Assembly: GCF_013416525.1 (NCBI RefSeq)
Contig: NZ_JACCEM010000008.1
Span: 186,001-250,000, forward strand
Length of the DNA stretch: 64,000 nt
Direction of reading: 5' to 3'
Source: Parapusillimonas granuli
Lineage (GTDB): Bacteria; Pseudomonadota; Gammaproteobacteria; Burkholderiales; Burkholderiaceae_B
The first letter of the stretch is position 1. Each line of letters starts with the position of its first letter. Positions 17,342 through 25,389 of this stretch are shown here, one piece after another. A program made the translations under genes and the position numbers. The notes beneath the pieces are model-generated. The model had not been told where the DNA came from, did not search any database, and saw only the letters and a program-made list of their open reading frames with translations.

Positions 17342-18145
17342 ATGCTAGATGATCTCACCCTACAGGCCATTGCAGAGAAGCTGCACGAGGCCGAGCGCGG
17401 CCGCAAGCAAATCCGCCAAGTTTCCCTGGACCACCCCGGCATGGACATCCATGACGCCTACGCCATACAGCAACGCTGGCTGGATATAAAGCTTGCGGAA
17501 GGCCGGGTCGTCAAAGGACACAAGATCGGCCTGACATCGCGGGCGATGCAGCAATCGTCGCAGATCGACGAACCCGATTACGGGACCCTGCTCGACGACA
17601 TGTTCTATGCGGACGGCGCCGAAATCCCGCTGAACCGGTTCATCGTGCCGCGCGTGGAAGTGGAACTGGCGTTCATCCTGGGCAAGCCATTGCAAGGTCC
17701 CGGCATCACGCTTTTCGACGTCTACGATGCCGTGGACTACGTCATTCCCGCCCTGGAAATCATCGACGCCAGGTCGCACCAGATCGATCCGGAAACCAGG
17801 CGGCCGCGCCTGGTCTACGACACGATTTCCGACAACGCGGCCAATGCCGGCGTCGTCCTGGGCGGCCGCCCCATGAGCATGAAGGAACTGGACTTGCGCT
17901 GGGTCGGCGCCATCATGCTGCGCAACGCCGTGGTCGAAGAAACCGGCGTTGCGGCGGGAGTCTTGAACCACCCCGCCAACGGCGTCGTCTGGCTGGCCAA
18001 TAAGCTGGCCGCCTACAACGTAACGCTGCAAGCAGGGGAAACCATACTGTCCGGCTCGTTCACCCGACCGGTCGCGGCGCGGGCCAACGATACGTTTTGC
18101 GTCGATTACGGCCCCCTGGGCTCGGTCAATTGCCACTTCAAGTGA
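17342..18145 (+). CDS. hpaH: 2-oxo-hepta-3-ene-1,7-dioate hydratase
   Basis: A 267-residue hydratase of the HpcG/HpaH family (related to 2-oxopent-4-enoate hydratases). It has [12 protein letters not shown], the segment [24 protein letters not shown] with metal-binding Glu residues, and [11 protein letters not shown]. It adds water to 2-oxohept-3-ene-1,7-dioate to give 4-hydroxy-2-oxoheptanedioate, the substrate of the HpaI aldolase encoded 6 bp downstream. Length and motifs are complete. Confidence 0.92.
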   Translation: MLDDLTLQAIAEKLHEAERGRKQIRQVSLDHPGMDIHDAYAIQQRWLDIKLAEGRVVKGHKIGLTSRAMQQSSQIDEPDYGTLLDDMFYADGAEIPLNRFIVPRVEVELAFILGKPLQGPGITLFDVYDAVDYVIPALEIIDARSHQIDPETRRPRLVYDTISDNAANAGVVLGGRPMSMKELDLRWVGAIMLRNAVVEETGVAAGVLNHPANGVVWLANKLAAYNVTLQAGETILSGSFTRPVAARANDTFCVDYGPLGSVNCHFK

Positions 18146-18151
18146 TGCATC

Positions 18152-18955
18152 ATGGATCTACTCACCAACACTTTCAAGCGCGCCCTGGCGGCGAAACAGC
18201 CGCAGATCGGACTGTGGGTCGGGCTGGCCAACGGATATAGCGCGGAGATCTGCGCAGGCGCCGGGTTCGACTGGCTGCTGATCGACATGGAGCATGCGCC
18301 GAACACCCTGCAATCCGCATTGGCCCAGCTGCAGGCGGTGGCGCCCTATCCGGTGTCGCCGGTCGTCCGTCCCGCATGGAACGACGCCGTGCAAATCAAG
18401 CAAATCCTCGACGCGGGCGCGCAGAACCTGCTGGTGCCCATGGTGCAGTCGGCGGAAGAAGCCGCCGCGGCGGTCGCCGCCGTGCGCTATCCGCCCGCGG
18501 GAATACGGGGCGTGGGCAGCGCGATCGCCCGCTCTTCGCGGTGGAACCGCATCCCCGACTACCTGATCCGCGCGAACCAGGAAATGTGCGTCCTGGTCCA
18601 GATCGAGACCCCGCAAGGGCTGGCGGCGCTGGACGGCATCCTGGAAGTCGAAGGCGTGGACGGCGTATTCATCGGCCCCGCCGACCTGTCGGCGAGCATG
18701 GGGCATCTGGGCAATCCGGGCCATCCGGAGGTGGCGCAGGCCATCGAGTCCGCCATCGCGCGCATCGTGCGCTCGGGCAAGGCCGCGGGGATCCTGCAGG
18801 CGAACAAGGACCTGGCCCGGCAGTATCTGCAATGGGGCGCCACCTTCGTGGCGGTCGGCGTGGACGCCACCCTGCTGGCGCGGGCCACCGAAGCGCTGGC
18901 GCAGTCCTTCAAGGAAACCGAGGCCCCTGCGGCGACCGGAACCGGCCCTTACTGA
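18152..18955 (+). CDS. hpaI: 4-hydroxy-2-oxoheptanedioate aldolase
   Basis: A 267-residue class II pyruvate aldolase. It has [33 protein letters not shown] with the catalytic His of the EHA motif near residue 45. It also has [16 protein letters not shown], the metal-binding Glu in VQIETPQG, and FIGPADLS with the Asp metal ligand. It cleaves 4-hydroxy-2-oxoheptanedioate to pyruvate and succinate semialdehyde, ending the homoprotocatechuate pathway. It is the last enzyme gene of the right-going arm and is followed by the CRP/FNR-type regulator. Confidence 0.93.
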   Translation: MDLLTNTFKRALAAKQPQIGLWVGLANGYSAEICAGAGFDWLLIDMEHAPNTLQSALAQLQAVAPYPVSPVVRPAWNDAVQIKQILDAGAQNLLVPMVQSAEEAAAAVAAVRYPPAGIRGVGSAIARSSRWNRIPDYLIRANQEMCVLVQIETPQGLAALDGILEVEGVDGVFIGPADLSASMGHLGNPGHPEVAQAIESAIARIVRSGKAAGILQANKDLARQYLQWGATFVAVGVDATLLARATEALAQSFKETEAPAATGTGPY

Positions 18956-19039
18956 CCGGGCCGGCCGGGCGGCGCCGTCCGCGGGCCCATGGGCGACGGG
19001 CCTTATAATCCTGCGGTTAGACACCAAGCGAAGAAAACC

Positions 19040-19741
19040 GTGGCAACACCTCCCAAAGGCCCGCACAAGCTGGCCGCCAGCGAAACATGGCTACCACAGG
19101 GCGAGGAATCGGCGTACTTGAAGTCGCTGACGCATCTGGGCGCCATGGTCGAGCTCTCGGCCGGGGCGAGCCTGTTCGACCAGGGGCAGGTCTCGGATTC
19201 GTTCTACGTGGTCCTGGCCGGCAAAATGCATGTATCGATGCTGAGCGAAGAAGGCCACGAATCCATCCTGAACATCATGGGGCCCGGCAGCATCATCGGG
19301 GAAGCCGCGGCGTTCTTGAACCAGCCGCGCATATCGTCGGCAAGAGCCATCGGGCATGCGCAGCTGCTGCGCTTTCGGGTCAGTCAGGTGCGGGAACTGG
19401 TTTCCCATGACCCCACCCTGGCCCTGGCCCTGCTTTATCTGATCAGCATCAAGCAGCGGCAGATGGTGGAGCGGCTACGCCAGGCCATTTTCGATCCGCC
19501 GGAAGAGCGGATCACCCAGTTCCTGGACCAGCTGCGGGAAACGCACCAGGACCCGGCCGAACCCGACAGGGCCATCACAGTCGACCTCACCCACGAGCAG
19601 ATCGGCAACCTGACGGGCCTGTCCCGCGTCACGGTGACGCGCGTGCTGAACAAGCTGAAACGGAACGGCGTGCTGGACTTCAGCGGCAAGCGGATCGTCT
19701 TGCTGAGGCCCTTGTCCGACGAGCCGCCCCGCCAGCCTTGA
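19040..19741 (+). CDS. CRP/FNR-family regulator at the centre of the hpa island
   Basis: A 233-residue regulator. An N-terminal cyclic-nucleotide-type beta-roll (about 38-110: LSAGASLFDQGQVSDSFYVV, then GPGSIIGEAAAF) is followed by a long dimer helix and a winged helix. The Arg-Ser pair that binds cAMP in CRP is replaced (PRISSA), and there is no N-terminal Cys cluster, so neither cAMP nor an FNR iron-sulfur centre is expected. The recognition helix has Arg196, Val197 and Arg201 where E. coli CRP has R180, E181 and R185. The Val and the following VTVTRVLNKLKR resemble CprK, the halorespiration activator that binds chloro-hydroxyphenylacetate. The GTG start at 19040 is preferred because a TATAAT hexamer at 19004-19009 would start the mRNA downstream of the alternative ATG at 18989. 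It ends 10 bp from convergent hpaE. Confidence 0.85.
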   Translation: MATPPKGPHKLAASETWLPQGEESAYLKSLTHLGAMVELSAGASLFDQGQVSDSFYVVLAGKMHVSMLSEEGHESILNIMGPGSIIGEAAAFLNQPRISSARAIGHAQLLRFRVSQVRELVSHDPTLALALLYLISIKQRQMVERLRQAIFDPPEERITQFLDQLRETHQDPAEPDRAITVDLTHEQIGNLTGLSRVTVTRVLNKLKRNGVLDFSGKRIVLLRPLSDEPPRQP

Positions 19742-19751
19742 AACGCTGACG

Positions 19752-21212
19752 TCAGGCGCAGCCCCAGCGCGGGATGGGATGGCTGCCCATGGACACGCAT
19801 ATGTTCTTGATCTCGCAGAATGTCTCCAGGCTGGCGTCCCCGCCTTCGCGCCCGACGCCCGAGTCCTTGATGCCGCCGAAAGGCTGGCGCAAATCACGCA
19901 CGTTCTGGCTGTTCACGAACACCATGCCCGCTTCGATGCCCGCGGCAAGGCGATGGGCTTTGCCTATGTCCTGCGTCCATATGTACGAAGCCAGACCGTA
20001 TGTGCTGTCGTTGGCCAAGGCCAGGCCGGCGTCTTCGTCGTCGAAGGGAATCAGGCACACCACCGGGCCGAAGATTTCTTCCTGGGCGACCCGCATGCGG
20101 TTATCCACATTCGTGAGGACGGTGGGCTGGACGAAATTTCCCTTGGCCACGCGCCCCGGCAAGCCGGCGGGCACGCCCCCGCCCGCCGCGACCGTCGCGC
20201 CTTCGCGGCGGCCGATCTCGATGTAGCCCGTCACTTTTTCCCAGTGCTGGCGCGTGATCATGGAGCCGACGTTGGTGGCGGGATCGCGCGGATCGCCCAC
20301 GATCAGGCGCGCGGCCCTTGCGGCGAACTCCTGGGCGAAACGGTCATAAATGGTTCGCTGCACGAAAATCCTGGAGCCGGCCGTACAGCGTTCGCCGTTG
20401 ATGGAAAAAATGGTGAACAGCGCCGCATCCAGGGCGCGGTCCATATCGGCGTCGTCGAAAACCAGCACCGGCGATTTCCCGCCCAGCTCCATCGACAGAC
20501 GCTTGATGCCCGCGCGCTCGGTGATGCGCCGCCCCGTCACGGTGCCGCCGGTGAAGGAGATGGTCCTGACGTCCGGATGCCGCACCAGGGCGTCGCCCGC
20601 CTCCGAACCGTATCCGTGCACGATGTTGAGCACGCCGGCCGGGACACCGGCCTCCAGCGCCAGCCGGCCAAGCCGGTCAGCCGTCATGGGGGACAGCTCC
20701 GACATCTTCAGGACGGCCGTATTGCCCAGGGCCAGGCAGGGCGCGACCTTCCACGTCGCCGTCATCAGCGGCACGTTCCATGGCGAGATCAGCCCGCATA
20801 CCCCCACCGGCTGGAGCAAGGTGTAATTGAGCATGCTCCTGTCGACCGGAAAAGTCTGCCCGTTCAGGCGCGTCGCGACCTCGGAAAAGAAATAGAAATT
20901 CTCGCTGGCGCGCGGAATCAGCTGATGCCGCGTCTGGTGTATGGGCAGGCCCGTGTCGTCGGTTTCCAGCTCGGCCAGCTCGGGCACGTGGCGGTCGATG
21001 AGATCGCCCAGATTGCGCATGATGCGCGCCCGCTCTTTGGCGGGCAGGCCCGCCCATTTCGGGAAGGCGGCCTTGGCCGCCTCGACGGCGAGGCCGATCT
21101 CTTTCTCGCCGCCCATGGCAACTTCCGCCAGCACTTCGCCGGTCGCGGGGTTCAGGTTTTCAATAACAGCAGGGCTTTCAACGGTCTTGCCATTGATCAA
21201 GTGCAGAATCAT
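19752..21212 (-). CDS. hpaE: 5-carboxymethyl-2-hydroxymuconate semialdehyde dehydrogenase
   Basis: A 486-residue aldehyde dehydrogenase. The catalytic Cys lies in INGERCTAGSRI, the general-base Glu in MELGGKSP, and the cofactor loop in SFTGGTVTG. The overall sequence and the IHQTRHQLIPRASENFYFFSEVATRLNGQTFP segment match HpaE, which oxidises the semialdehyde made by HpaD to 5-carboxymethyl-2-hydroxymuconate. The ATG at 21212 has GAGAG upstream and is preferred over the GTG one codon earlier. It is the last gene of the left-going arm, 62 bp after a RidA gene. Confidence 0.93.
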   Translation of the reverse strand: MILHLINGKTVESPAVIENLNPATGEVLAEVAMGGEKEIGLAVEAAKAAFPKWAGLPAKERARIMRNLGDLIDRHVPELAELETDDTGLPIHQTRHQLIPRASENFYFFSEVATRLNGQTFPVDRSMLNYTLLQPVGVCGLISPWNVPLMTATWKVAPCLALGNTAVLKMSELSPMTADRLGRLALEAGVPAGVLNIVHGYGSEAGDALVRHPDVRTISFTGGTVTGRRITERAGIKRLSMELGGKSPVLVFDDADMDRALDAALFTIFSINGERCTAGSRIFVQRTIYDRFAQEFAARAARLIVGDPRDPATNVGSMITRQHWEKVTGYIEIGRREGATVAAGGGVPAGLPGRVAKGNFVQPTVLTNVDNRMRVAQEEIFGPVVCLIPFDDEDAGLALANDSTYGLASYIWTQDIGKAHRLAAGIEAGMVFVNSQNVRDLRQPFGGIKDSGVGREGGDASLETFCEIKNICVSMGSHPIPRWGCA

Positions 21213-21274
21213 CACGAATCTCTCGGGCTATCGGTATAACGGCGTAACAAGCAAAGACATTGCGGCGCAGTGGG

Positions 21275-21658
21275 TCAGGAAGCGCGCACGGCAAGCGCAT
21301 CGATTTCTATCTTCAGCCCGGGCTTTCCCAGGTGTGAAATGCCGACGGTCGTGCGGCTGGGCGGGTCATGCGGGAAGAACTCGCGGAACACTTCGTTCAT
21401 GGCGCCGAATTCGCCTGTCATGTCGGTCATGTATATCGTCATCTTCAAGACCTTGCCCGGCCCGGAACCGGCCTCGGCCAATAAGGCGCATACATTCCGC
21501 AGCGCCTGGCGGGTCTGTTCGCCGATGTCCGGCGCAAAGTCGCGGGTGCCGGGCCGGAAACCGACCTGCCCCGAGACGAAGACCAGGTCCTGCCAGACCG
21601 TCGCGGGCGCATAAGGCAGGGACGGGCTGTCGCCCATCCCGACAAGAAGCTTATCCAT
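21275..21658 (-). CDS. RidA (YjgF/Rid) family protein 1
   Basis: A 127-residue Rid-family protein: LVFVSGQVGFRPGT, EQTRQALRNVCALLAEAG, TIYMTDM, and the active-site segment PSRTTVGIS where the Arg corresponds to Arg105 of E. coli RidA. Such proteins hydrolyse reactive enamines or imines. Some relatives are 2-aminomuconate deaminases of aromatic pathways. It lies between hpaE and a second Rid gene within the left-going hpa arm, which suggests a pathway-specific job rather than general metabolite repair. No individual substrate can be read from the sequence. Confidence 0.88.
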   Translation of the reverse strand: MDKLLVGMGDSPSLPYAPATVWQDLVFVSGQVGFRPGTRDFAPDIGEQTRQALRNVCALLAEAGSGPGKVLKMTIYMTDMTGEFGAMNEVFREFFPHDPPSRTTVGISHLGKPGLKIEIDALAVRAS

Positions 21659-21711
21659 GGTTTTATCTCTAGCGTTGCGTGGGCGGCGGCCGCCGCCCGG
21701 ATGTCGGGCCG

Positions 21712-22107
21712 TCAGCCGCCGGACCCGACCATTGCGACCACTTCGATCTCGACTTTCAGGCCGGGCCGGGCCAAGTGGGCCACGCCCACGGTGGAGCGCG
21801 CGGGCGGGCTGTCCGGAAAGACCGATTTGAAGACCTCGTTCATGGCCGAAAAATCCGCCGCCATGTCCGTCATGAACACGGTGGCCTTCACCACGTCCGC
21901 CATCGACGCGCCGGCCGCCTTGAGCACGGCTTCGATGTTCTCGAAAGCCAGGCGGGTCTGTTCCCTGGCGTCGCTGGAAAACTCGCGCGTGACGGGGTCC
22001 GACCCCGTATGGCCGGAGACAAACAACAAGCGGTCCACCAAAATGGCGGGCGAGTAGGGGCGATGGGGCAAGAGGCCGGTGGCCGGCACGATGACTTCAC
22101 GCTTCAT
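21712..22107 (-). CDS. RidA (YjgF/Rid) family protein 2
   Basis: A 131-residue paralogue of the next gene, at roughly half identical residues: LLFVSGHTGSDPVT, EQTRLAFENIEAVLKAAG, TVFMTDM, and PARSTVGVAHLARPGLKVEIE, with the conserved Arg of the active site. The ATG at 22107 was chosen because the longer open frame covers hpaD in another frame. It begins 23 bp after hpaD and is followed 53 bp later by the first Rid gene. Two Rid paralogues next to each other could form mixed trimers or act on two different intermediates. Confidence 0.88.
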   Translation of the reverse strand: MKREVIVPATGLLPHRPYSPAILVDRLLFVSGHTGSDPVTREFSSDAREQTRLAFENIEAVLKAAGASMADVVKATVFMTDMAADFSAMNEVFKSVFPDSPPARSTVGVAHLARPGLKVEIEVVAMVGSGG

Positions 22108-22130
22108 GCGGGAAACTCCTGAAACAGGTC

Positions 22131-23138
22131 TCAATCGACGTAATTGGGTATGGCGCGGGAAAGCGGCGCGGCGGTCGGCATCGGCTCGCCGGTTTCGAGC
22201 GACATGACGGCCATCGACTCTTCGAACCAGCGGCGCGGAGGCGGCGACCCCCAAAGGCTTTGGCGGCGGGGATCGTCCAGCTCCCAGCGCTTGGGAACCT
22301 GGTCGCGGTCCACCGTCAGGTAGTCCCCGGTGTAAAGCTCGAAGCGGTTGCCATCCGGATCGCGCACGTACACGAACAATGCGTTCGAGATGCCATGGCG
22401 CGCCGGGCCGCGCTCGATGTTGTCGGCATAGCCGGCCGCGGCCAGGGCGTCGCAGGCGCGTATGATGCCCATGGGCTCCAGGACGGAGAAACCGGCATGG
22501 TGCACGGTGGGACCCTTGCCGGTCATCACGGCGATGTCGTGGATGGTGGCCTTGCGATACAGCCAACCCCCGTAGACCTTGTCTTCGGGCGGCGCGGACT
22601 GCGTGTATTCCGAGCAATAGAAGCCCAGTTCCCGGGTATACCAATCGAACCCCTTCTGCGCGTCGGGGACCAGCACATTGAGATGGTCCAGCCGCGTCGG
22701 GCAGCCATGGCGATGCAGGTGGTATTGCTGCAGCATCCAGGGCGCCTGGTCCATCGATGCGTAGTACTCCACCTGGAACCCCAGGGGATCCTGCACGCGC
22801 AATGCACGGCCCTGGCCGCGCTCCTCGCCGGGCGCAAGCCACCGGATCGGGCAGCCCAGGTCGTTGAACTTCCGGGCCAGGCGATCCAGGTCCTCCTCGC
22901 AGGAAACGCGGAAGCTGAAATGCCCCACGCCCGGCGCCGCCGACCGCGTAAGCACGACACTATGGTGCTCGCGGTCTTCGATGGCGCGCAGATAGACGTG
23001 ATCGTCGTCGCGCTCCGTTTCGAACAGGCCGATCACGTCGACGTAAAAATCGCGGGCCCGCGCCAAGTCCGTGACGAGATACTCGATATGGCCTAAGCGC
23101 AGGATGTTGAAGTCGGGTTTCCCCACGTTGTATTCCAT
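22131..23138 (-). CDS. hpaD: 3,4-dihydroxyphenylacetate 2,3-dioxygenase (VOC type)
   Basis: A 335-residue type I extradiol ring-cleavage dioxygenase with two VOC repeats. The metal ligands His152 (RLDHLNV), His213 or His214 (GPTVHHAGF) and Glu267 (NRFELYTGDY) match the spacing of the well-studied MndD/HPCD enzymes. It opens homoprotocatechuate next to the hydroxyls, giving the semialdehyde that HpaE oxidises. It is unrelated in fold to the E. coli HpaD, so this island uses the Gram-positive-like enzyme type. The ATG at 23138 has AGGAGC upstream. A palindromic activator-like site and a -10-like hexamer precede it. Confidence 0.93.
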   Translation of the reverse strand: MEYNVGKPDFNILRLGHIEYLVTDLARARDFYVDVIGLFETERDDDHVYLRAIEDREHHSVVLTRSAAPGVGHFSFRVSCEEDLDRLARKFNDLGCPIRWLAPGEERGQGRALRVQDPLGFQVEYYASMDQAPWMLQQYHLHRHGCPTRLDHLNVLVPDAQKGFDWYTRELGFYCSEYTQSAPPEDKVYGGWLYRKATIHDIAVMTGKGPTVHHAGFSVLEPMGIIRACDALAAAGYADNIERGPARHGISNALFVYVRDPDGNRFELYTGDYLTVDRDQVPKRWELDDPRRQSLWGSPPPRRWFEESMAVMSLETGEPMPTAAPLSRAIPNYVD

Positions 23139-23183
23139 CTTCTTGCTCCTCATTTCCGCATGAGCGGGTCTGTATTGGTGTCC

Positions 23184-23226
23184 ATTCTGACCTCGGCGAA
23201 CCTTGCCGTCTGTATCGTTGGATACA
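23184..23226 (-). promoter_or_regulatory. Class II-type activator site and -10 hexamer for hpaD
   Basis: The palindrome TGTATC-GTTG-GATACA lies at 23211-23226. On the minus strand, 21 bases separate it from CAGAAT (23189-23184). If that hexamer is the -10, the palindrome centre is at -41.5 and transcription starts near 23177, 39 bases before the hpaD ATG. There is no good -35 element, as expected when an activator of the CRP/FNR family replaces it. The same arrangement is found upstream of livK. It lies between the amidase stop and hpaD, so hpaD-rid-rid-hpaE can be switched separately. Confidence 0.65.
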
Positions 23227-23236
23227 TGCAAGGCGG

Positions 23237-24625
23237 TCAGTCCAAGTCTGCAACGCGTATCGGCAGCTCTGCCTGCAGCAAGCCGGCCAGTGCCAGCAAG
23301 CGGTCCTCGCAATATTTGGGCGCGACGAACTGCACGCCCACGGGCAGGCCGCCATGCCCGTCGGGCCATACCGGAAAAGACAGCGCGGGCGCCTGGGCGG
23401 CGTTGAAGGCCGGCGTATAGGGATTCCACGTCATCCAGTCATCGCCGGGCCATCCCGCCGGCGTATTGCGCCCCGCCTCGAACGCGCAGATGGGCAGCGT
23501 CGGCAGCATCAGCACGTCCACCTGGTCGAACAAAGCGCAAAGCTGATTGGCATGCATGTCGCGCTGCTGGCAGAGCAGCAAATACTCCGGCAGCGTCATC
23601 GCCGCGGCGTCTTGCGAAAACGCCAGGAGGCCGGGATCCAGCTGCGCGTGCAGCGACGGATCCACATTGCGCACCGCGGCCGCGCAGCCGACGCGATAAA
23701 AGCCCGCTGCGGCGGCCGACGCAGCGGCCACGTCGTAGTCCACCTCCCGCGGGCTCAGCCCCGCTTGCGCCAGCACCGCCAGCATCCGCGCCATGCCTTT
23801 CTTCACCGCGGGAACGCTGTCGTCCCACCGTTTCGATGCGAGCAGGCCGATGCGCAGGGATGCCGGCGGCCGGGTCGAATCGCCCGCCACCGCGGGAACC
23901 GGAAGGCTGGACGTCCAGTCGGCAGCGGACGGACCGCAGACTACACCATAGACCTCTTTCAGGTCGTGGATGTCGGAGGCGATGGGGCCGGTATGCACGA
24001 CATTGGAAAAGGCTGAAGGCAGCGGAGCCACCGGCACGCGCCCGAATGTGGGCTTGAGCCCGAGCATGCCGGTAAACGCCGCTGGAATGCGTATGGATCC
24101 GCCCGCGTCGCTGCCCAGCGACACGCGCACGATGCCGGCCGCAACCGCGGCGGAACACCCGCCGCTGCTGCCGCCGGGCGTCAGCGAAAGATCCCAGGGG
24201 TTGCGCGTGATGCCGAAGCCGGGGCTGTCCGTCACGCCTTTCCAGTTGAATTCGGGCGCCCGCGTCTTTCCCAGCAGGACGGCGCCCGCGTCTTCCAGGC
24301 GCTGCACGAACGGCGTGCTTTGCTCGGCCGGCTGCGGGCTGCTGACGAGAGAACCCCGGCGCGTCGGCCAGCCCCTTACGGCGGCGAACTCCTTCACGGC
24401 CAGGGGCATGCCGTCCAGCGGGCCCGCGGGCCGGCCGCAATGCCATCGCTGCTCCGAGGCGCGCGCCGCCGCCAGCGCGGCATCCCGGTCGATCAATGCA
24501 AAGGCGTTCAAGCGGGGGTTTACCCTTTCGGCATGGTCCAATGCCGAGCGCGCCACGTCGACCGGCGACAGCTCTTTGCGCCGATAGCGCTCACGCAAAC
24601 TCTGAAAACTGGCTTGATGCAACAT
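23237..24625 (-). CDS. Amidase signature family enzyme
   Basis: A 462-residue amidase of the Ser-cisSer-Lys class. The catalytic Lys lies in LAVKEFAAV near residue 80. The Gly/Ser-rich signature PGGSSGGCSAAVAAG is near residue 155, and SLGSDAGGSIRIPA supplies the nucleophilic Ser. The ATG at 24625 has GGAG upstream. The much longer open frame overlaps livF and is not used. It hydrolyses an unknown amide. It sits between the transporter genes and hpaD, so an amide of a phenylacetic acid, or an amino-acid-like conjugate, is a reasonable guess for the imported compound. It ends 98 bp before hpaD. Confidence 0.85.
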   Translation of the reverse strand: MLHQASFQSLRERYRRKELSPVDVARSALDHAERVNPRLNAFALIDRDAALAAARASEQRWHCGRPAGPLDGMPLAVKEFAAVRGWPTRRGSLVSSPQPAEQSTPFVQRLEDAGAVLLGKTRAPEFNWKGVTDSPGFGITRNPWDLSLTPGGSSGGCSAAVAAGIVRVSLGSDAGGSIRIPAAFTGMLGLKPTFGRVPVAPLPSAFSNVVHTGPIASDIHDLKEVYGVVCGPSAADWTSSLPVPAVAGDSTRPPASLRIGLLASKRWDDSVPAVKKGMARMLAVLAQAGLSPREVDYDVAAASAAAAGFYRVGCAAAVRNVDPSLHAQLDPGLLAFSQDAAAMTLPEYLLLCQQRDMHANQLCALFDQVDVLMLPTLPICAFEAGRNTPAGWPGDDWMTWNPYTPAFNAAQAPALSFPVWPDGHGGLPVGVQFVAPKYCEDRLLALAGLLQAELPIRVADLD

Positions 24626-24669
24626 CGATTGACTCCGTGATTTGGGCCTGCGCGCAAGCATATGAAAAT

Positions 24670-25389
24670 CTAGCCTTGAACGCCCAGGTAGCTGCGCAAC
24701 AGCTCCGGGTCCTCGGCAAGCTGGGCCCCTTCGCCGGACTTCACGATGCGGCCCAGTTCGATCAGGTATCCGAGGTCGGCATTCTTGAGGGCGATGCGGG
24801 CGTTCTGCTCCACCAGGACGATGGTCAAGCCCTCGGTCCGGCGCAGATCGACGATGACGTCCATGATCTGCTGGACGATCAAGGGAGCGAGGCCGATGGA
24901 CGGCTCGTCCAGCAGCAGTATCCGCGGCCGGGCGATCAAGGCCCGCCCGATGGCGACCATTTGCTGCTCGCCGCCGGACAGCGTGCCGGCCAGCTGCTTG
25001 CGCCGCTCCTTCAGCACCGGAAACAGCTTGTAGATGCGTTCCAGCTCCTGGGCGAAATCGGTATCGTGCCTTTTGGAATAGGCGCCCAGCAACAGGTTGT
25101 CTTCGACCTTCATGGATCCGAATAACGAGCGCTTCTCGGGCACCAGGAACATGCCGCGCCGCACTCTGTCTTCCACCGGCGCGCGGCCCATGTCCTCGCC
25201 GTTCAAGGTGACGGCGCCCGACTTGGCCGGCAGCGCGCCGATCAAGGCCTTGAGCAAGGTGGTCTTCCCGGCGCCGTTGGCCCCGATGAGCGTCACGAGC
25301 TTGCCTTGCGGCACGTCGAAGCTGACGCCGTCTATCGCGTTGACCTGCCCATACGCCACGACCAGGTCTTTTACTTGAAGCGCATTCAT
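24670..25389 (-). CDS. livF: ABC transporter ATP-binding protein (LivF type)
   Basis: A 239-residue ATPase with Walker A GANGAGKTT, signature LSGGEQQM, and Walker B ILLLDEPSIGL. The FLVPEKRSLFGSMKVEDNL segment is typical of LivF of the branched-chain amino acid (HAAT) family. It powers import through LivH and the LivM part of the fused protein. Its ATG overlaps the stop of the livM-livG fusion gene in an ATGA quartet, so the two are translated together. The next gene is the amidase, 44 bp downstream. Confidence 0.92.
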   Translation of the reverse strand: MNALQVKDLVVAYGQVNAIDGVSFDVPQGKLVTLIGANGAGKTTLLKALIGALPAKSGAVTLNGEDMGRAPVEDRVRRGMFLVPEKRSLFGSMKVEDNLLLGAYSKRHDTDFAQELERIYKLFPVLKERRKQLAGTLSGGEQQMVAIGRALIARPRILLLDEPSIGLAPLIVQQIMDVIVDLRRTEGLTIVLVEQNARIALKNADLGYLIELGRIVKSGEGAQLAEDPELLRSYLGVQG

